A DNA stretch of 64,000 nucleotides from Gautieria morchelliformis. Its lineage: Eukaryota > Basidiomycota > Agaricomycetes > Gomphales > Gomphaceae. The stretch spans positions 62,001-126,000 of the forward strand of contig WHVA01000047.1 of the NCBI GenBank assembly GCA_015179125.1. Reading direction: 5' to 3'. Shown in pieces: positions 39,666 to 51,270 of this stretch. The notes below the pieces were generated by a model. That model was not told where the DNA came from, made no database searches, and was given only the letters and a program-made list of their open reading frames with translations. Position 1 is the first letter of the stretch; every line of letters starts with the position of its first letter. Made by a program: the position numbers and the translations under genes.

Positions 39666-41976
39666 TGACATTCTAATATTCATTATGCTCACCGCTGCCA
39701 CGTCAGTATATATAATTAACTCATTTGAGGATTCCGAAATGACTCGCCGTGTACTTAAAAAATCACAAAATATAATTCCGACACATTACTGTAAAATGGT
39801 AGCATATGCAAGCGCAAATGGGACTTATCAATTTCATGACGTTCCCTGGATTAACATCATGTGCCCATGCTTGCAGATGGCTTGCGGTGCCCGTGGACCG
39901 TACGTACAGAGGGCGTACAGTGCATGTGCGCCGTCCGTTGAGGATGGCAGGGGAAGCGGGGTTGGACGGTGCCTGGGCACTGTGTGGACGGAGAGGCGAA
40001 CGATGCCACTAGTGGCCGACGGTGTCAGTGCACTGTACGGGCGCCATTATGGGAAGCTGAAGAAATGGTGCATGAGCACCGTAAGCTAATCCAAACAAGG
40101 GGCGGACAGTGTATTTACAACGTGCAGTGGATGTATATACAGCCGGCTGTACACACTTAATACAGCCGGCGCATGGCAGCTATCCGCTACTAGGTAGCGG
40201 TATAGTGCGCCATAACTCGCCTTGCGTTTCGAGCATTCTAATCGACTCTCTCTCTCTCTCTCTCTCTCTCTCAGAGCGTCCATATTACAAGCCTACGCGT
40301 TGTTGTGGACGCGCGGCGTATTTACCTGTGTAGGGGTTTTTAGACAGCTCAGCTAAGACAAAGGCTGGGGGCCGTGCGTGGGGGGTGAGAAGGGTGCACG
40401 TGGTGGATCAGGTGGCGGTGTGAGGAGGTGCGTGCTGATCTGCGCGTCAGAAGACTGCTGTCGAGAAGCACGGCGAGGATCTTTCACGATGCTCATGGCA
40501 GCTCCAATGTCGGCGCAACAGAGATCATGCAGCGAATACCAACCTTTGTACATCGTCGGCGCTCTAACGCTTGGAGCCCTGCTGCCCGTGCCCGCCGCTC
40601 AGGTCCGCGCGGCGTGCCTGGGATCGCTGTTTTCACATGCCGTGTCAGACGCATTTCATTGCCTGAAGAGTTTGAGAGCAAAACGCCAAGTTTTGCTCTC
40701 AAACCCTTTCTCGTCGCCCGAGATAACGCTGCCCACCGGCGTACCGACGGGGTACGTTCCTGCTTCGCGGATATACGTTCACGTCGTATATTCGCCTCAT
40801 TCTTGCAATGGCCCACTTATTCCGATCGTCTTCACACGACCGTACAAAATCTCTGTACAGCAGCACGCACCCCCGCGTTTCGTAGGCCCTCGCTGTACTT
40901 GCCATGCGCAGACAAACACAGCAGCCCAGCACGCCGGGGTACAGTTGGTCGGTGGACATTGGGCGCATACGCGTCCACGCGCATAGAGCCCACTGCTGCT
41001 TCAGTCCACCCGAAGCTCGCAGAATTACGGTGTGCATCCCAGTATGAAGTACTGAAACCACATCCTATCCACGTATCCACCGCCTTCCGCATCGTAACCA
41101 TACGCCACACCATCCTCGCCGCTCCCTGTACCAAGCACTTGGTACTCACAGGAGCCACCGGGATCACTCCAAGTGAGTATATACAGCATCGCCGCACCAA
41201 AGTCGGGCCATCCTGCCGAGAGGAGTACCATACGTAGGCATAACAACCAGTGTGCCCGACGCAACGCGCTATACTGCGGCTCCACCAAGCCCAGGAAATG
41301 GAGGGGACGTCACAGTAGCAGCATGAGTGTCCGCCACATGCATCACGTACGCCCCAATCGTGCATCAATGTCAACGTCCCCTGCTGCCGAAGTGTATACT
41401 CTCCGTTTCACCTAATTCCAACCCTTTGTCCTATGGCACCACGGTAGCCATGGCGACGCGCAAAATGCCATGCAGCACTCGGTTTCTGGTGCAGTACTCT
41501 GATTGCGGTTCACGCGTGGATCAGGATTCATGCCTCATGGTTTTCTTCCAGATCAACATCTCCTTCGACGTCAACATCTACCTACTACGTTCTACTTGCT
41601 TGTGCCTGGTATCACAGTACGGAGGTCACAAACATAATGCAATTATTCCGCCATTTATCCACTTATCCACCTAATTCATCACTCATGACGGATGCTTGAC
41701 CTTGTTCTTGAGCTAGTACTAAGCTTCTTCCAGCTGTGTTAATGCTAGCTTTTCTGCGCTTTGAACGTAACCAACTGAAAATTGCTGGCTCCACACGAAA
41801 ACTCTGTTCTAACCCTAAGCATGTCTCTTCCACTGGATCACAATACTGTAAAACTAAGAAAACAAAATTATTCAGACCATATTATTTAAAGCATTGTATA
41901 AAGGTAAATTTACCGAAGCGATAGAACGCGAAACTTTCATGTACATGTAAATTATACCCTGAAACCGTCAACTTGA
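39666..41976. other. Non-coding region with a CT microsatellite and hairpin
   Basis: No gene is supported. Long overlapping frames at 40,378-41,237 occur on both strands, have no recognisable domain and reflect GC-rich composition. A (CT)13-14 microsatellite lies at 40,246-40,272. A perfect hairpin with 14-base arms (TTTGAGAGCAAAAC, loop GCCAA) lies at 40,671-40,703. The imperfect CTGTACAC/GTACAG-rich area at 40,100-40,200 may be part of an old element but no ends were found. Confidence 0.5.
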
Positions 41977-43343
41977 TTACAGGCCTTCTGCCGAACAAAA
42001 TATACACTTGTGATCAGGCAGAAAACAGGGAGACACCCTAACACCTCGTGTTGCTAATAACGGATGTGCGGCAAGCATGTCGTTGCTCCTCTGAAACAGG
42101 GGATCATAGGGGTATGACCTGATATTGATGTGCAGTACCCGCAGAAACTGGAAATGAGGACCCGCAAGGACGCGGTACACTTCATCCCAAGCTGCCCAGT
42201 CCACGCCACGACCGCGACGGTCATTGCGAAGAACCACACGTAAATCTATATGATGTATATGGTTGGATGCATCGACAGAAGACAGGATCCTGCTTAGGGT
42301 GGATAGGCTTTCATGTACCATATTCACGTGAACCAGACTTAAGAATTCAATATTCACATTGAACGCCAGATTGACCAGGACCGGTACTTTTGCTCGCAAG
42401 TCAGGCAGGTTTTTGCATTCAATCAAACAGCTGGTCACTCACACCCATATGGCATGAAAATAGAGACGTGCTTGAGTGAGCGGCCGATGGCGCAAAGTAG
42501 CCGGTTGACACTGTCGTCATCAGCCTTAGGGAGGCATATATGCAATGTATGGACGTGCGATAGGTCCAAATGTAGTCGAGGTCCAAGGAGCCTGTTAAAA
42601 AATATAGAATTGCACCACATATCCAGGCGAGTAAGGCGACAAATTCGATGCCCCTCGAGCTTGTCGTTATTGACCTCCGTTTCTTTGGGTTCCAGTTCGA
42701 AAGAATGCGGAGGATCCCATGACGTGTCGATGACGATATGATTTAACGAGAGGCCTATGGGGCCTCTGGCGTGATTTATAAAATTCGTAAGGTCGTCCAT
42801 GCAGATAAATCGAGTACCGTCGATATATAGAAACGCCATCGAGGGCAGCGCGAGTACCCGGCAAAGCGATTGTCTGAAATCTCCTGCCAAAGCATTCCAA
42901 TGCAGGCGCCAAATTTTGAGTTTCTGCAAATGGGTGAACTTAGACAATAGTGAGGAGAGTTGTTTCTCTATCGCAATCATATCTGGGGGCGTGGGCTCGC
43001 CGTATTCATCGTATTCATATGGTCCATAGGTCGCCAAGCTAGTTAGGTCCAGCACACGGATGTAACTGGTAATATGGGGCGAGTTGAGGAGAATCTGATC
43101 CAGGTGGTGGACATCTGCATGCAAGGTGATCTGGCCAGACCCCCACTCGTGAAATGTTATGCGGTGAAAGAGGCGACGTTGGCTTGAGGGAAGCCACAAA
43201 CTGCAAACCAGAGAGCAGGCAGCCAGATCAGGGCGGGAAGGACGGTCCTCCTGCTCGTCAACGTGACCGATGATTTCATCAACGAGTTCAAAGGGTAGAC
43301 TATTCATGGTCGTTCGCAGAATTGCCGTGGTAGTGGCGTTCAC
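41977..43343 (-). CDS. F-box protein with LRR-like C-terminal region, 2 exons
   Basis: Exon 1 is 43,343 (or 43,307) to 42,443 and exon 2 is 42,392 to 41,977. The 50-base intron has a GTGAGT donor, a CTGAC branch-like site and a GCGAG acceptor; it resolves what first looks like a frameshift. Total ~440 residues. The N-terminal F-box reads NSLPFELVDEIIGHV and LAACSLVCSLWLPSSQRRLF. The rest holds irregular leucine-rich segments (LQKLKIWRLHWNALAGD; LDLSHVHTLHICLP), as in many basidiomycete F-box proteins. Such proteins are expected to link Skp1-cullin ubiquitin ligase to a target; the target is unknown. The second Met (MNSLPFEL) fits the usual F-box start better than the first. Confidence 0.8.
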
Positions 43344-43344
43344 T

Positions 43345-43719
43345 TCAGGATATGAACCGTTGGCTTAAGGCTGAACGGCGAAGCTAAGCTCGAAGCTCAA
43401 TTTCCTGAGGTGTAACGTGCCTCAGATATCTTGTTTGGATTAGTGTCGGTATGTACTCACACTCACAGTGGCTGACTATTCGTAGTCTTAAATTGCTACG
43501 AATAGAGCACAAAGGAAACCACTGTAAATGGGAAAGTGTGTGTGCGGAAAGAAAGCCAAAAAAGGGGTTGCTTGTGCGAGGCTGCGCGTGCGAAGCGTGA
43601 AGCGTGCAGGGCGCTCACAATAGAGTCCCTGCTGAGGTAAGACGTGCGTGAGCGCTAACGTTGTCGCGGGCCATGTGACCTTGCAAGAGCGCTATTATGA
43701 AACATAGAAGATGAAAAGG
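43345..43719. other. Upstream region of the F-box gene
   Basis: No gene seen. The stretch presumably holds the F-box gene promoter (transcribed leftward). A short inverted repeat CTATTCGTAG...CTACGAATAG lies near 43,476-43,507. Confidence 0.5.
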
Positions 43720-44600
43720 GCAGAATTACAATGTAACGGCACCTTACACATAACTTGCACACTAAATCCCGGCTGTCTGCTGCAAACTTGGTGATAAAAT
43801 TCAAGGTAATCAAGTGTGATTGCAACAGAGGGATCATTTGATGAGCTGCCAAGTAAGCCTGCATGCAACAGGGAGACATTGGCAAGTTCGTTGGGATCCT
43901 GGGGTATGTCAAGAAGAATATCATACTCTACAGCACATCAAACATAATTAACACTAACTCAGAAAATAGACTACCTTTGAGATCCACAATTGTGCCCTGA
44001 AAGATATGGTTGCCTGCCTGGTCAGACTGCATAGGGGTCAAAGATTGGTTAGATTTGTAGTGCTTCCACCAGAGATATGCAGAGACGAGAGCTTGTGCTT
44101 GGGCTTCCCACTCTGAATGCACAGCTCAGTTACAATACACACGGCTTCATTCACTTCATCAGTGGGAAGCACCAACAGGATGAATAGCTAATAAGAACAA
44201 TGGTAAATTATACAGTACAGAATAATAGAACAAGCTACAGAATACCTTTCAAATCCCTTTTGGTGGCATCAATTGCTGTCCCACCATGGCAGCCATCAGC
44301 TTGGTTCAACTCATAATAGCCATTAGAAAATAGCATAGAACATGAGATGCAGGAGATCTAACCATTCAGCTTTTCCTGTTGTTCCTGCTCATGGGCAAGT
44401 CACTCTCTACAGATTTGAGTAGGATTTCTTGTGACTGTACATGTGCCAAGCAGATGCCGATGAGCAGTATAGTTAACATGTGAAGAAGTGAGATGACCAG
44501 CTTTTTTGTGTTTGCCCATACCAGTGTAGTCGCCACGAGGGACAGTGAGCAAACACAAGGATGTTGTTGGGTGCATATGTGCTCCAGCACCAGAATCAAG
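43720..44600 (-). pseudogene. Relic of a Cys-cluster protein associated with KDZ transposons (tentative)
   Basis: Minus-strand pieces in several frames: WEAQAQALVSAYLWWKHYK (about 44,090), YDILLDIPQDPNELANVSLL, then HAGLLGSSSNDPSVAITLDY and LEFYHQVCSRQPGFSVQVM (43,920-43,750). The last resembles the 'LLxxGyLG..P..P.vAI...tLe.Y' region of proteins accompanying Kyakuja-Dileera-Zisupton transposases in basidiomycetes. Stops and frame changes are frequent. The upstream piece near 44,400-44,590 is not recognised. Confidence 0.4.
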
Positions 44601-44775
44601 CTAAATATATTCCATAATTTGTGTTTTGTTCCAATTTTATTTCAGATCGTTCCCCTATGATCACTTTATTTTCCTGAATTTTTCTGAATTTTTCTGTTGA
44701 ACATATGTATTTCTATTCTGGTTTGTTTTTCTTGTTTTTCCAACCAGTCCTCTTACCTTTTGCTTCCGTTGTCTT

Positions 44776-45308
44776 TGTTATGATACGATCCTTCGTAAGG
44801 TTGACCGAGCTCAGGGGTGAAACCCGAGGTAAGATCTGAGGTTACAGGGCGAGGTTCTGATAGGGAGGTCGGAGAGGGACTTGGCTTCAGCTTATGTGCT
44901 GCACCGACCCAATGTATGAGTCCCAACTTCAGAGGTAAACGAATAAGACGCGAGGTTTGGCTTAAGAGGTGAAGACTTAGAAACTAGCTAAGGATCAAAG
45001 GGTACGCTAGTTGATTTTCAGACTGAAGAATAGGAATGCATACAGGGGGTTTATATACAGGCGAGGGTAAGGGTCAGGGGCGAGCATATACGGGGGAATC
45101 AGGGCGAGGTCAATATACAAATGATGCATGATGGAACAGGATCAGTAACTAAGGGGATTCGGGCATGGGATCAAGGTCGGATATGAGCTCAGGCTTGGGC
45201 TCGGGCTCGGGCTTAGAATCACAAGTACTCAGGCACAAGTATCACAAGGCTTGGGCTCGGAAAAAAGGTTGTACCAGTAAGTAACCGGCCTTTGGCCGGG
45301 TCCTTACA
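44776..45308. mobile_element. Solo LTR, 533 bases
   Basis: Starts TGTTATGATACGATCC and ends CCGGGTCCTTACA, flanked by the perfect 5-base duplication GTCTT (44,771-44,775 and 45,309-45,313). It is not related by eye to the other LTR families in the window. No internal coding sequence. Confidence 0.88.
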
Positions 45309-45424
45309 GTCTTGACCAGTCGGCTCTGCCAAAAGCGGGACCCAAAATAATTTGGCTGGCTGCTCTGCTGTGGGTACTAAAGGGCCAGGTGGTGGTATAC
45401 ATGAAGTAAGACATAGTTTCAACC

Positions 45425-45580
45425 TCTCTCAGTGACGATTAAATTCACTGAGAGAGGCAAGTAAATTAGTTTTATTTCCTTTGATTTGTTGACCAAGAAA
45501 TCTTGTAGTAAATCAATTTCTAGGTATTGTTTAATATATTTAGTGACAATTAAATTCACTGAGAGAGTAAATTGATTTCT
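45425..45580. repeat. Short interspersed palindrome/direct repeat
   Basis: CTCTCTCAGTGACGATTAAA and TTAAATTCACTGAGAGAG form a hairpin near 45,423-45,456. TTAAATTCACTGAGAGAG recurs at about 45,550-45,567. No coding potential. Confidence 0.6.
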
Positions 45581-45589
45581 AGTCTTTTC

Positions 45590-46690
45590 TTTTGAATAGA
45601 AAGTCCAATCCTACTGCCTGTAATTCCTGTCGCCTACAGATGTCACATGGATGGAAGGTTGAGTCACGAGAGGCAGGTGGAGCTTGTTCTAAAGGGACAG
45701 GTACAGCCGTGACTCTGGGTTTCTCGAATATTTTGCCAGAGGGACAGCTGAAAGATGGTATGACTGCTGGTACACCGTACAATAGCTAAACCTCTCTACT
45801 TAGATAGGCTCAAGGTAGCACCATCACATTACTTATTAGAGCCGACAAAGGTGATGCCCAGGTGTGGCATTACACATCACACTTCAGTTCATCTCCACAG
45901 AAACTTCATTCACTTCTCTGGGCAGCTTCATACCCCTTCCAGATCATCAAAGTCTGGAGCTCCATCCTCAAGAAGCACAACTTGGTTCTAGAGTGTTGGA
46001 TCAACTCCACATTGGAACTTGATGATAGTCTTGTTGTTATCCTATTCCATAAGGTTGATGAGCTCCTGGGAGCAGTCAGTATAGTCATCAACCAAATCCT
46101 TGGTCTGGCACAGCTGGTTCCTTGAAGCCATGAGCTGCTTGTTCTTCAGGAAAAACTGGTTGGAGAATGCCTTCTCGAAGGCATCCCAGTCCCGCAAGTA
46201 ATTGCCCTTGGGAGCTTGTCATTCAGAAAAAGGTGCCCAATGATTGCAAAGCAGATGCAGCACATCTTGAAGAACGCACACCCCTTCTCCCCATCTCCAT
46301 TGAAGTCCACCAGAGTTGCAGGCTTCATCTTCACCCCTTCTAAGACCATTGCTGAGCTCAGCTGTGGTCCCAATCCAAGTGTATCCCAAACCACTGAGCT
46401 GTCCTTTCATCCAACTTGGTCCTTTCATCCAAGTTCCCAAACCTTCAGCTTCAGCACCCATCCCATAATGGCACCAGGGTCAGTATATGACCAGGGATCA
46501 CAGCCAGGTCAGGGTTGATGTTGGATGGGAAGCCAGCATCCCTGGCTGTGTCTGCACGAGGTATATAGTTAGCTTGCTGGCAGAAAGGATCCTTAGCTTT
46601 CCTCTTTGGATCCCTCTCTGCCAGATTGTGTGATAGTCTGCTGTCTTGGGGAGTTGCCCTTACTTTCACTAACTTCACGGCCATCCTCTC
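45590..46690 (-). pseudogene. gag: Ty3/Gypsy gag relic
   Basis: Minus-strand pieces match the order of a basidiomycete Gypsy Gag: DFNGDGEKGCAFFKMCCICF (about 46,300), WDAFEKAFSNQFFLKNKQLM (46,180), DLVDDYTDCSQELINLME, FQCGVDPTL and LLEDGAPDFDDLEG (45,930). Several in-frame stops and small indels are present. A region near 45,600 may be the downstream linker (FHPCDICRRQEL). It is not related closely to the gag genes of the other elements here. Confidence 0.65.
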
Positions 46691-46774
46691 TTCAACTCCT
46701 TCACTACTTCAGCTGGTTCTGCTCTTATGAAACTGGAACCTTCTGCATTACATTTTCACTATTTCATGGTACAT

Positions 46775-48086
46775 CTGTAAGGGCAACCCTGGCTAGTTGT
46801 GGAGATCACACTACCACACAACTGACAAGGGGAAATCCAAAGTCTGTATAAATGAACAGAGCATACAAGAGAGGGGATTCTCACCTGACAAGGGGAAATC
46901 CAAAGAGAAAAGTCTAAGGACCCCCAATGTCAGCGAGCCCGTATTATACTACGCTGCGCAGCCAGGGACAACACTTGGCACCCGCCATCAACCCTGCACC
47001 TCCCTGACCCTTGATCGACCCTTGATGTCACCTATTACGCGAGTCGCTTGATTTCCGACACTGTTCCGAGGGTGGAACTCGGAAATTGGAGTGGAACTCG
47101 GAAATTGGAGTGGAACTGGGAAGGCGAACAGAACTGGTGGAAGTTCTCCCAGAAGCGGAATCATTTCCGAGAGCGGAGGCGGAGATGGACTCGGAATCGG
47201 AATCGGAAGCGGAGTCGGAAATGGAGTCGGAACTGGAAATGGAAAACAGGGTGTCCCCTGACAACATCCAACTTAGTCAGGATAGCTTGTGCTGCTTCAA
47301 TTGCATCAGTCTTTAGTTGGTTCTGCATCAACTCCTCTTCCATGTTCCAGAGGTGATCTTCTGGATCCATCTTGGAAAGTGCAGAAGTGTGGGCGGGTGT
47401 TCCAATGTACTCAATAAAAGAAGTGAGGCTGTCATACATGGTGTGCACAGAAGAGATTTTAGATTCTGAGTCACTATCTCCAAAGGTTTGCACACAGCAA
47501 GTGACCCCCTTCTGCCAGGGTGACTTCTGGGTTGAGTCAGATGACATTGGAGTTGGAATTGGAACTGGAATCAGATTCGGGAGTGGGAGCTGGTTCATAT
47601 TCTGCTTCCAAATCTTCTTCCAAAAGTAGTGGATGAGGGCCAGAACAACATGTCTGTATGAGCCGTTTCTCATGAAATGGGAACGGTATGGATACAAGGA
47701 GAACACTTAGGTCCCAGAGCAAGAGGTCTCTACTCCTGATAAACTATATGAGTTCTACAGAGCATACCCAGGTGCCCCATTTTGAATCTTCCCAGTTGCT
47801 TTCCAATCCCTCATGGCCTGTGCCATGAGGACGTAGCAGGCCATGGGAGGGCTGGGTTGCTGGGTGAGTACCAAGTGAAGCCCTGGCTACAGTCAAGTAG
47901 GTGTATATTATGGGCTCACTGGCAGCAAGGAATTCTTAGACTTTTCTCTTTGGATTTCCATTCTGCTAGGTAAGATTCCCCTCTTACTATATATTCTCTT
48001 GGGTTATGTATGCTTTGGATTTCCCCTTTGCTATATATTCGGTGTGATTGTGTGCTCTCCACAGTGGATGAGGGTTGCCCTTACAG
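46775..48086. mobile_element. Long-TIR element with internal minisatellite
   Basis: The ends CTGTAAGGGCAACCCT and AGGGTTGCCCTTACAG are perfect 16-base inverted repeats. Imperfect inverted similarity extends ~140 bases inward, including AAGGGGAAATCCAAAG and AAATCCAAAGAGAAAAGTCT on the left matched inversely near 47,945-48,035. No convincing target duplication was found (flanks TGGTACAT and TGGTGACT share five of eight bases). A minus-strand frame at 47,161-47,706 lies inside but is not recognised. Long TIRs would fit a Mutator-like non-autonomous element. Confidence 0.6.
47068..47245. repeat. CGGAA-rich minisatellite
   Basis: Irregular repeats of GTGGAACTCGGAAATTGGA and of GGAATCGGAATCGGAAGCGG. 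By hand count about eight CGGAA words occur in ~180 bases. The composition resembles the Gypsy elements at 19,534 and 29,353, though no longer match was found. Confidence 0.7.
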
Positions 48087-51000
48087 TGGTGACTTGAGTT
48101 GCACTGGGAGTCAAGTTGATCATCTCAATTCTAACACTTTCAGGTGTTTTAAGTCTATTCTAGCTAAGCTGAGTCAACACTACTTGTCATTGGCATAGTG
48201 GCATACATGTGATCAAATTGGATGGTATAAGTCAGATATCATGGTGGGGATAGTGTTGGTCTTGATGCATTTATCGAATGGAGATGTAAGGCCTGTTAAA
48301 CCATGTTATACACTTAATACCATTAATCCATGCAAGAGGGATCAATCCTGCGGGCTGCTGAGGTCCTGGAAAATATTAATATCTCACCTGGAGTATGGAA
48401 CAATTGGACTGCTACCAGCCACAGACTTAGTCAACAACTACATTGTCCAGGTCCAGCAGCTGATTGACACAGTGGCATATGACAACAACATCATCATTGT
48501 TATAACAGAACATCAGATTCAATGATCCAGAAGGTGTATAAAGCTGCCAGGAGGGTCACACAGAGGGCATGACCCTGAGCTCAGACTAGGTCCTTAAGAA
48601 TACATGACAACATTTCATCTGATTTGTTGCTATAGCTTCAGCTCCAAGAGCCCATAGCTAAAGCCATATCTGACAATTACTCACATTACTGTGACAAATT
48701 TCAGAAGCGGGACCACGGATACCCTACAGCAAGTCATTGCAATCTCAATTGCGCTGTCACACTGATCATTACAGTATATTATATCTTGAAGACCGGCAGA
48801 GCCATTTCAAGTTCGCATGGGGTATGATGCCTGTCACATGCGCTCTAGGGTGGGCTGATAGAAGCTACGCGGGCCAGATAACTCCGTTGTTCCCTGACGC
48901 GCTGGCGGCCCAGAGATCTGCCAGACATCCAGGGTTGTAGACATCCAGGGTTGTAGACATCCAGGGTTGTGGTATTTACACGTTTACAGAAGCGCCGACG
49001 ATCTGGACATCATCATGATAGATAAGCGAAGTGATAACCCATACAATTGGTCCGATCAGTTGGAGGAGTCATCGGGGTCTTTATATGTTCGTCACCAAGG
49101 TGTTCCGAGATGAGCAAATTGCAGTAATGGCAACATTTCCTCATTAACGATACAGATTACGCGTTACAAACGAAGTATCAATTGGAGAGCGGGTATATAT
49201 CATGATTGGGTTTGTCGCTGCCCATGAGTGCCTGGTTGGAATTTGCAGCCAGAGCACACGTCGTCTGAGACCTCTACCACCTTTTGTACATCCGGTCCCC
49301 AGTACTGTGTGTGGCGTTTCATCCAGACATAATCAGAACAATTTCAAAGGATAACTCACGTCCAGACAATGACCCCTCCGACAGGATTTGCACGAAGCAG
49401 GATGCTTTATGCTCTTTTGACAGTGAGAGCTGCTGCAGTCGACGATGGCCGGGACGAACATTCTCGTGAAGTGCTGCAAGTGGCATCAGAATTGCGCGTC
49501 AATGTTCAAAGTGACCTGGTGGACGCACTCCACATCCTCGGAATCGAATACCCTCGCTGTGGAAACTGTGAGCCACGATTTCTGCCAAAGTGAAAGGCAC
49601 GACTGACGCTACACGTCGACACATGACTAGAGGTGCAAGAGTAAACAGGATAGTGTGGGCTTGGTTTATGTGCGTTCTTGGTGTGGAGGGGGACTGGACT
49701 GGATAAGTTGGAACCAGCGCTGGGTTTTTATGCACTGGGAGACAAGGCTAATCACACGGGATCAAATTAAGATCCGCCATACCAGTCCACGCTGGATCTG
49801 CTGTGGACTGCGCGAAGCGCCAGTACGGTACAATACAATAATGTATTAGATTGAATTCAGTGATGCAAGCCCACGACTGGGAGCTTGGACCCAACTTCAC
49901 GTTTATTAGCCGGCCGCTCCGGCATAGTCAAAAGAACTTAATATACTCGTCCGATTCCGGCCTCATGTGGCGAGCTAGCCTGAACGGCGAGAAGTTCAAC
50001 CAGAATCGATGTCGAATTCGATGGCGTATGGTAAGTATGCAGATGCGGGATCTAGATTGAAGCGGTTTTCAGGCCATACTCGGATGCTAATCGTGGAGAG
50101 TGTTCCTTTCCTCCCTCGTTCAACACGTCGACATACACGCCTCGACGTGTGGCCAGGAATCTCAGTTAGTCTTGGCTTGATCCTCCTCTTCGCGGTCCGA
50201 TTGCTGATTTCACCTCGCTGTAGATGCCCAACATGTTATACGGCATGGCAGCTCAGAGACGTAAATCAGGGCCTGCTTTCGACTATCCTTCTCTGTTATC
50301 GCAGTAGTCAAGATACTGGGCCCGGCAATGACGTCGGACGTATTTGGTAGTGGAATGAGCACGTATGTTGGGTGCCCTATCGAAACTAGTGACAACGAGG
50401 TTGGTAATTGATAGTGATTAGTAGTGGTCACCTGATGCTATATTATGAGGAAGTGCTGCTCAGTTGAAGTCATTATCAACCAATTTCTGTGACATGTCGT
50501 TATCTAGGGACGGGCAGTTAGATTAATGTGGTAAAGTCGTCGGTAAGCATAGCCATAGAAAGTCTGGCGACCCCGGGATTCGGGACAGTCGGAGAAGAGT
50601 AGAAACCTATTTTCGAACTTGGAGCTTGGTAGTACGGAAGAGAATGAAGTAGGCGAGATATCGAGGGATCAATTCATCAACGCGGATGACGTCCAGGCAT
50701 GCGATATCGCCTATTGAGAGACCTGAGGCCTGAGGACTCGTCCCAGATCGCATGAAGTTTATGGGGGTCATGGTATCACACCGTACTTGGGAATTCCAAG
50801 CATAAAATGCACAACTGACGCAGGACGCAGTTCCATGATGCCGTATGCCTGCTGGAAGGATAACTAGGCTTGAGAAGCTTGAGAAGAAATGAGATATCGA
50901 GTAGCGGTGTCGAATACCCTGTGTGAGGGACGCGCTGGATACCAGATAGCAACAAGAATTCGAACTATCGCTGAGGAACATCAGGTCTGAAAACATTTGC

Positions 51001-51270
51001 CTGTACGTATAGATAATGCGAACCGAAGAGCGGAATTATGTCCTCGCAGCCCCGCTAACAATATTAACTGAAGCCGCTGAGATTGTGCTGCTGCGGCTGC
51101 ACTATCAAGCCTTGAGAAATGAAACCCAAGCGTACAGAATATGAGAGTGACGTGGGTATATTAGCTGTTCCACCGGGGTCAGAAATATCAGTAGCGGATG
51201 TACCAAGGTGAGTCCTGTACGTAACTCTTCTAGGCGCGGAGATTGAAAAGTAAAACAGGTTCTCTCGAAA
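48087..51270. other. Region without a supported gene
   Basis: Many short frames occur on both strands but none shows a recognisable domain or a consistent chain of exons. A 17-base unit (GACATCCAGGGTTGTA-like) is repeated three times at about 48,925-48,972. Frames at 49,369-49,593 (plus) and 49,735-49,499 (minus) have protein-like composition and could be exons of a small unknown gene. Nothing can be assigned. Confidence 0.4.

Noticed and set aside
40100-40340. Candidate Copia-type LTR around TGTATTTACAACG
   Set aside because: No matching CA end, no target duplication and no second copy could be found.
40378-41237. Overlapping 202- and 269-codon plus-strand frames
   Set aside because: GC-rich, overlapping frames on both strands, no recognisable motif, no repeat copy and no splice structure.
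42393-42442. Apparent frameshift in the F-box gene
   Set aside because: A 50-base GTGAGT...GCGAG intron restores the frame exactly, so the gene is intact.
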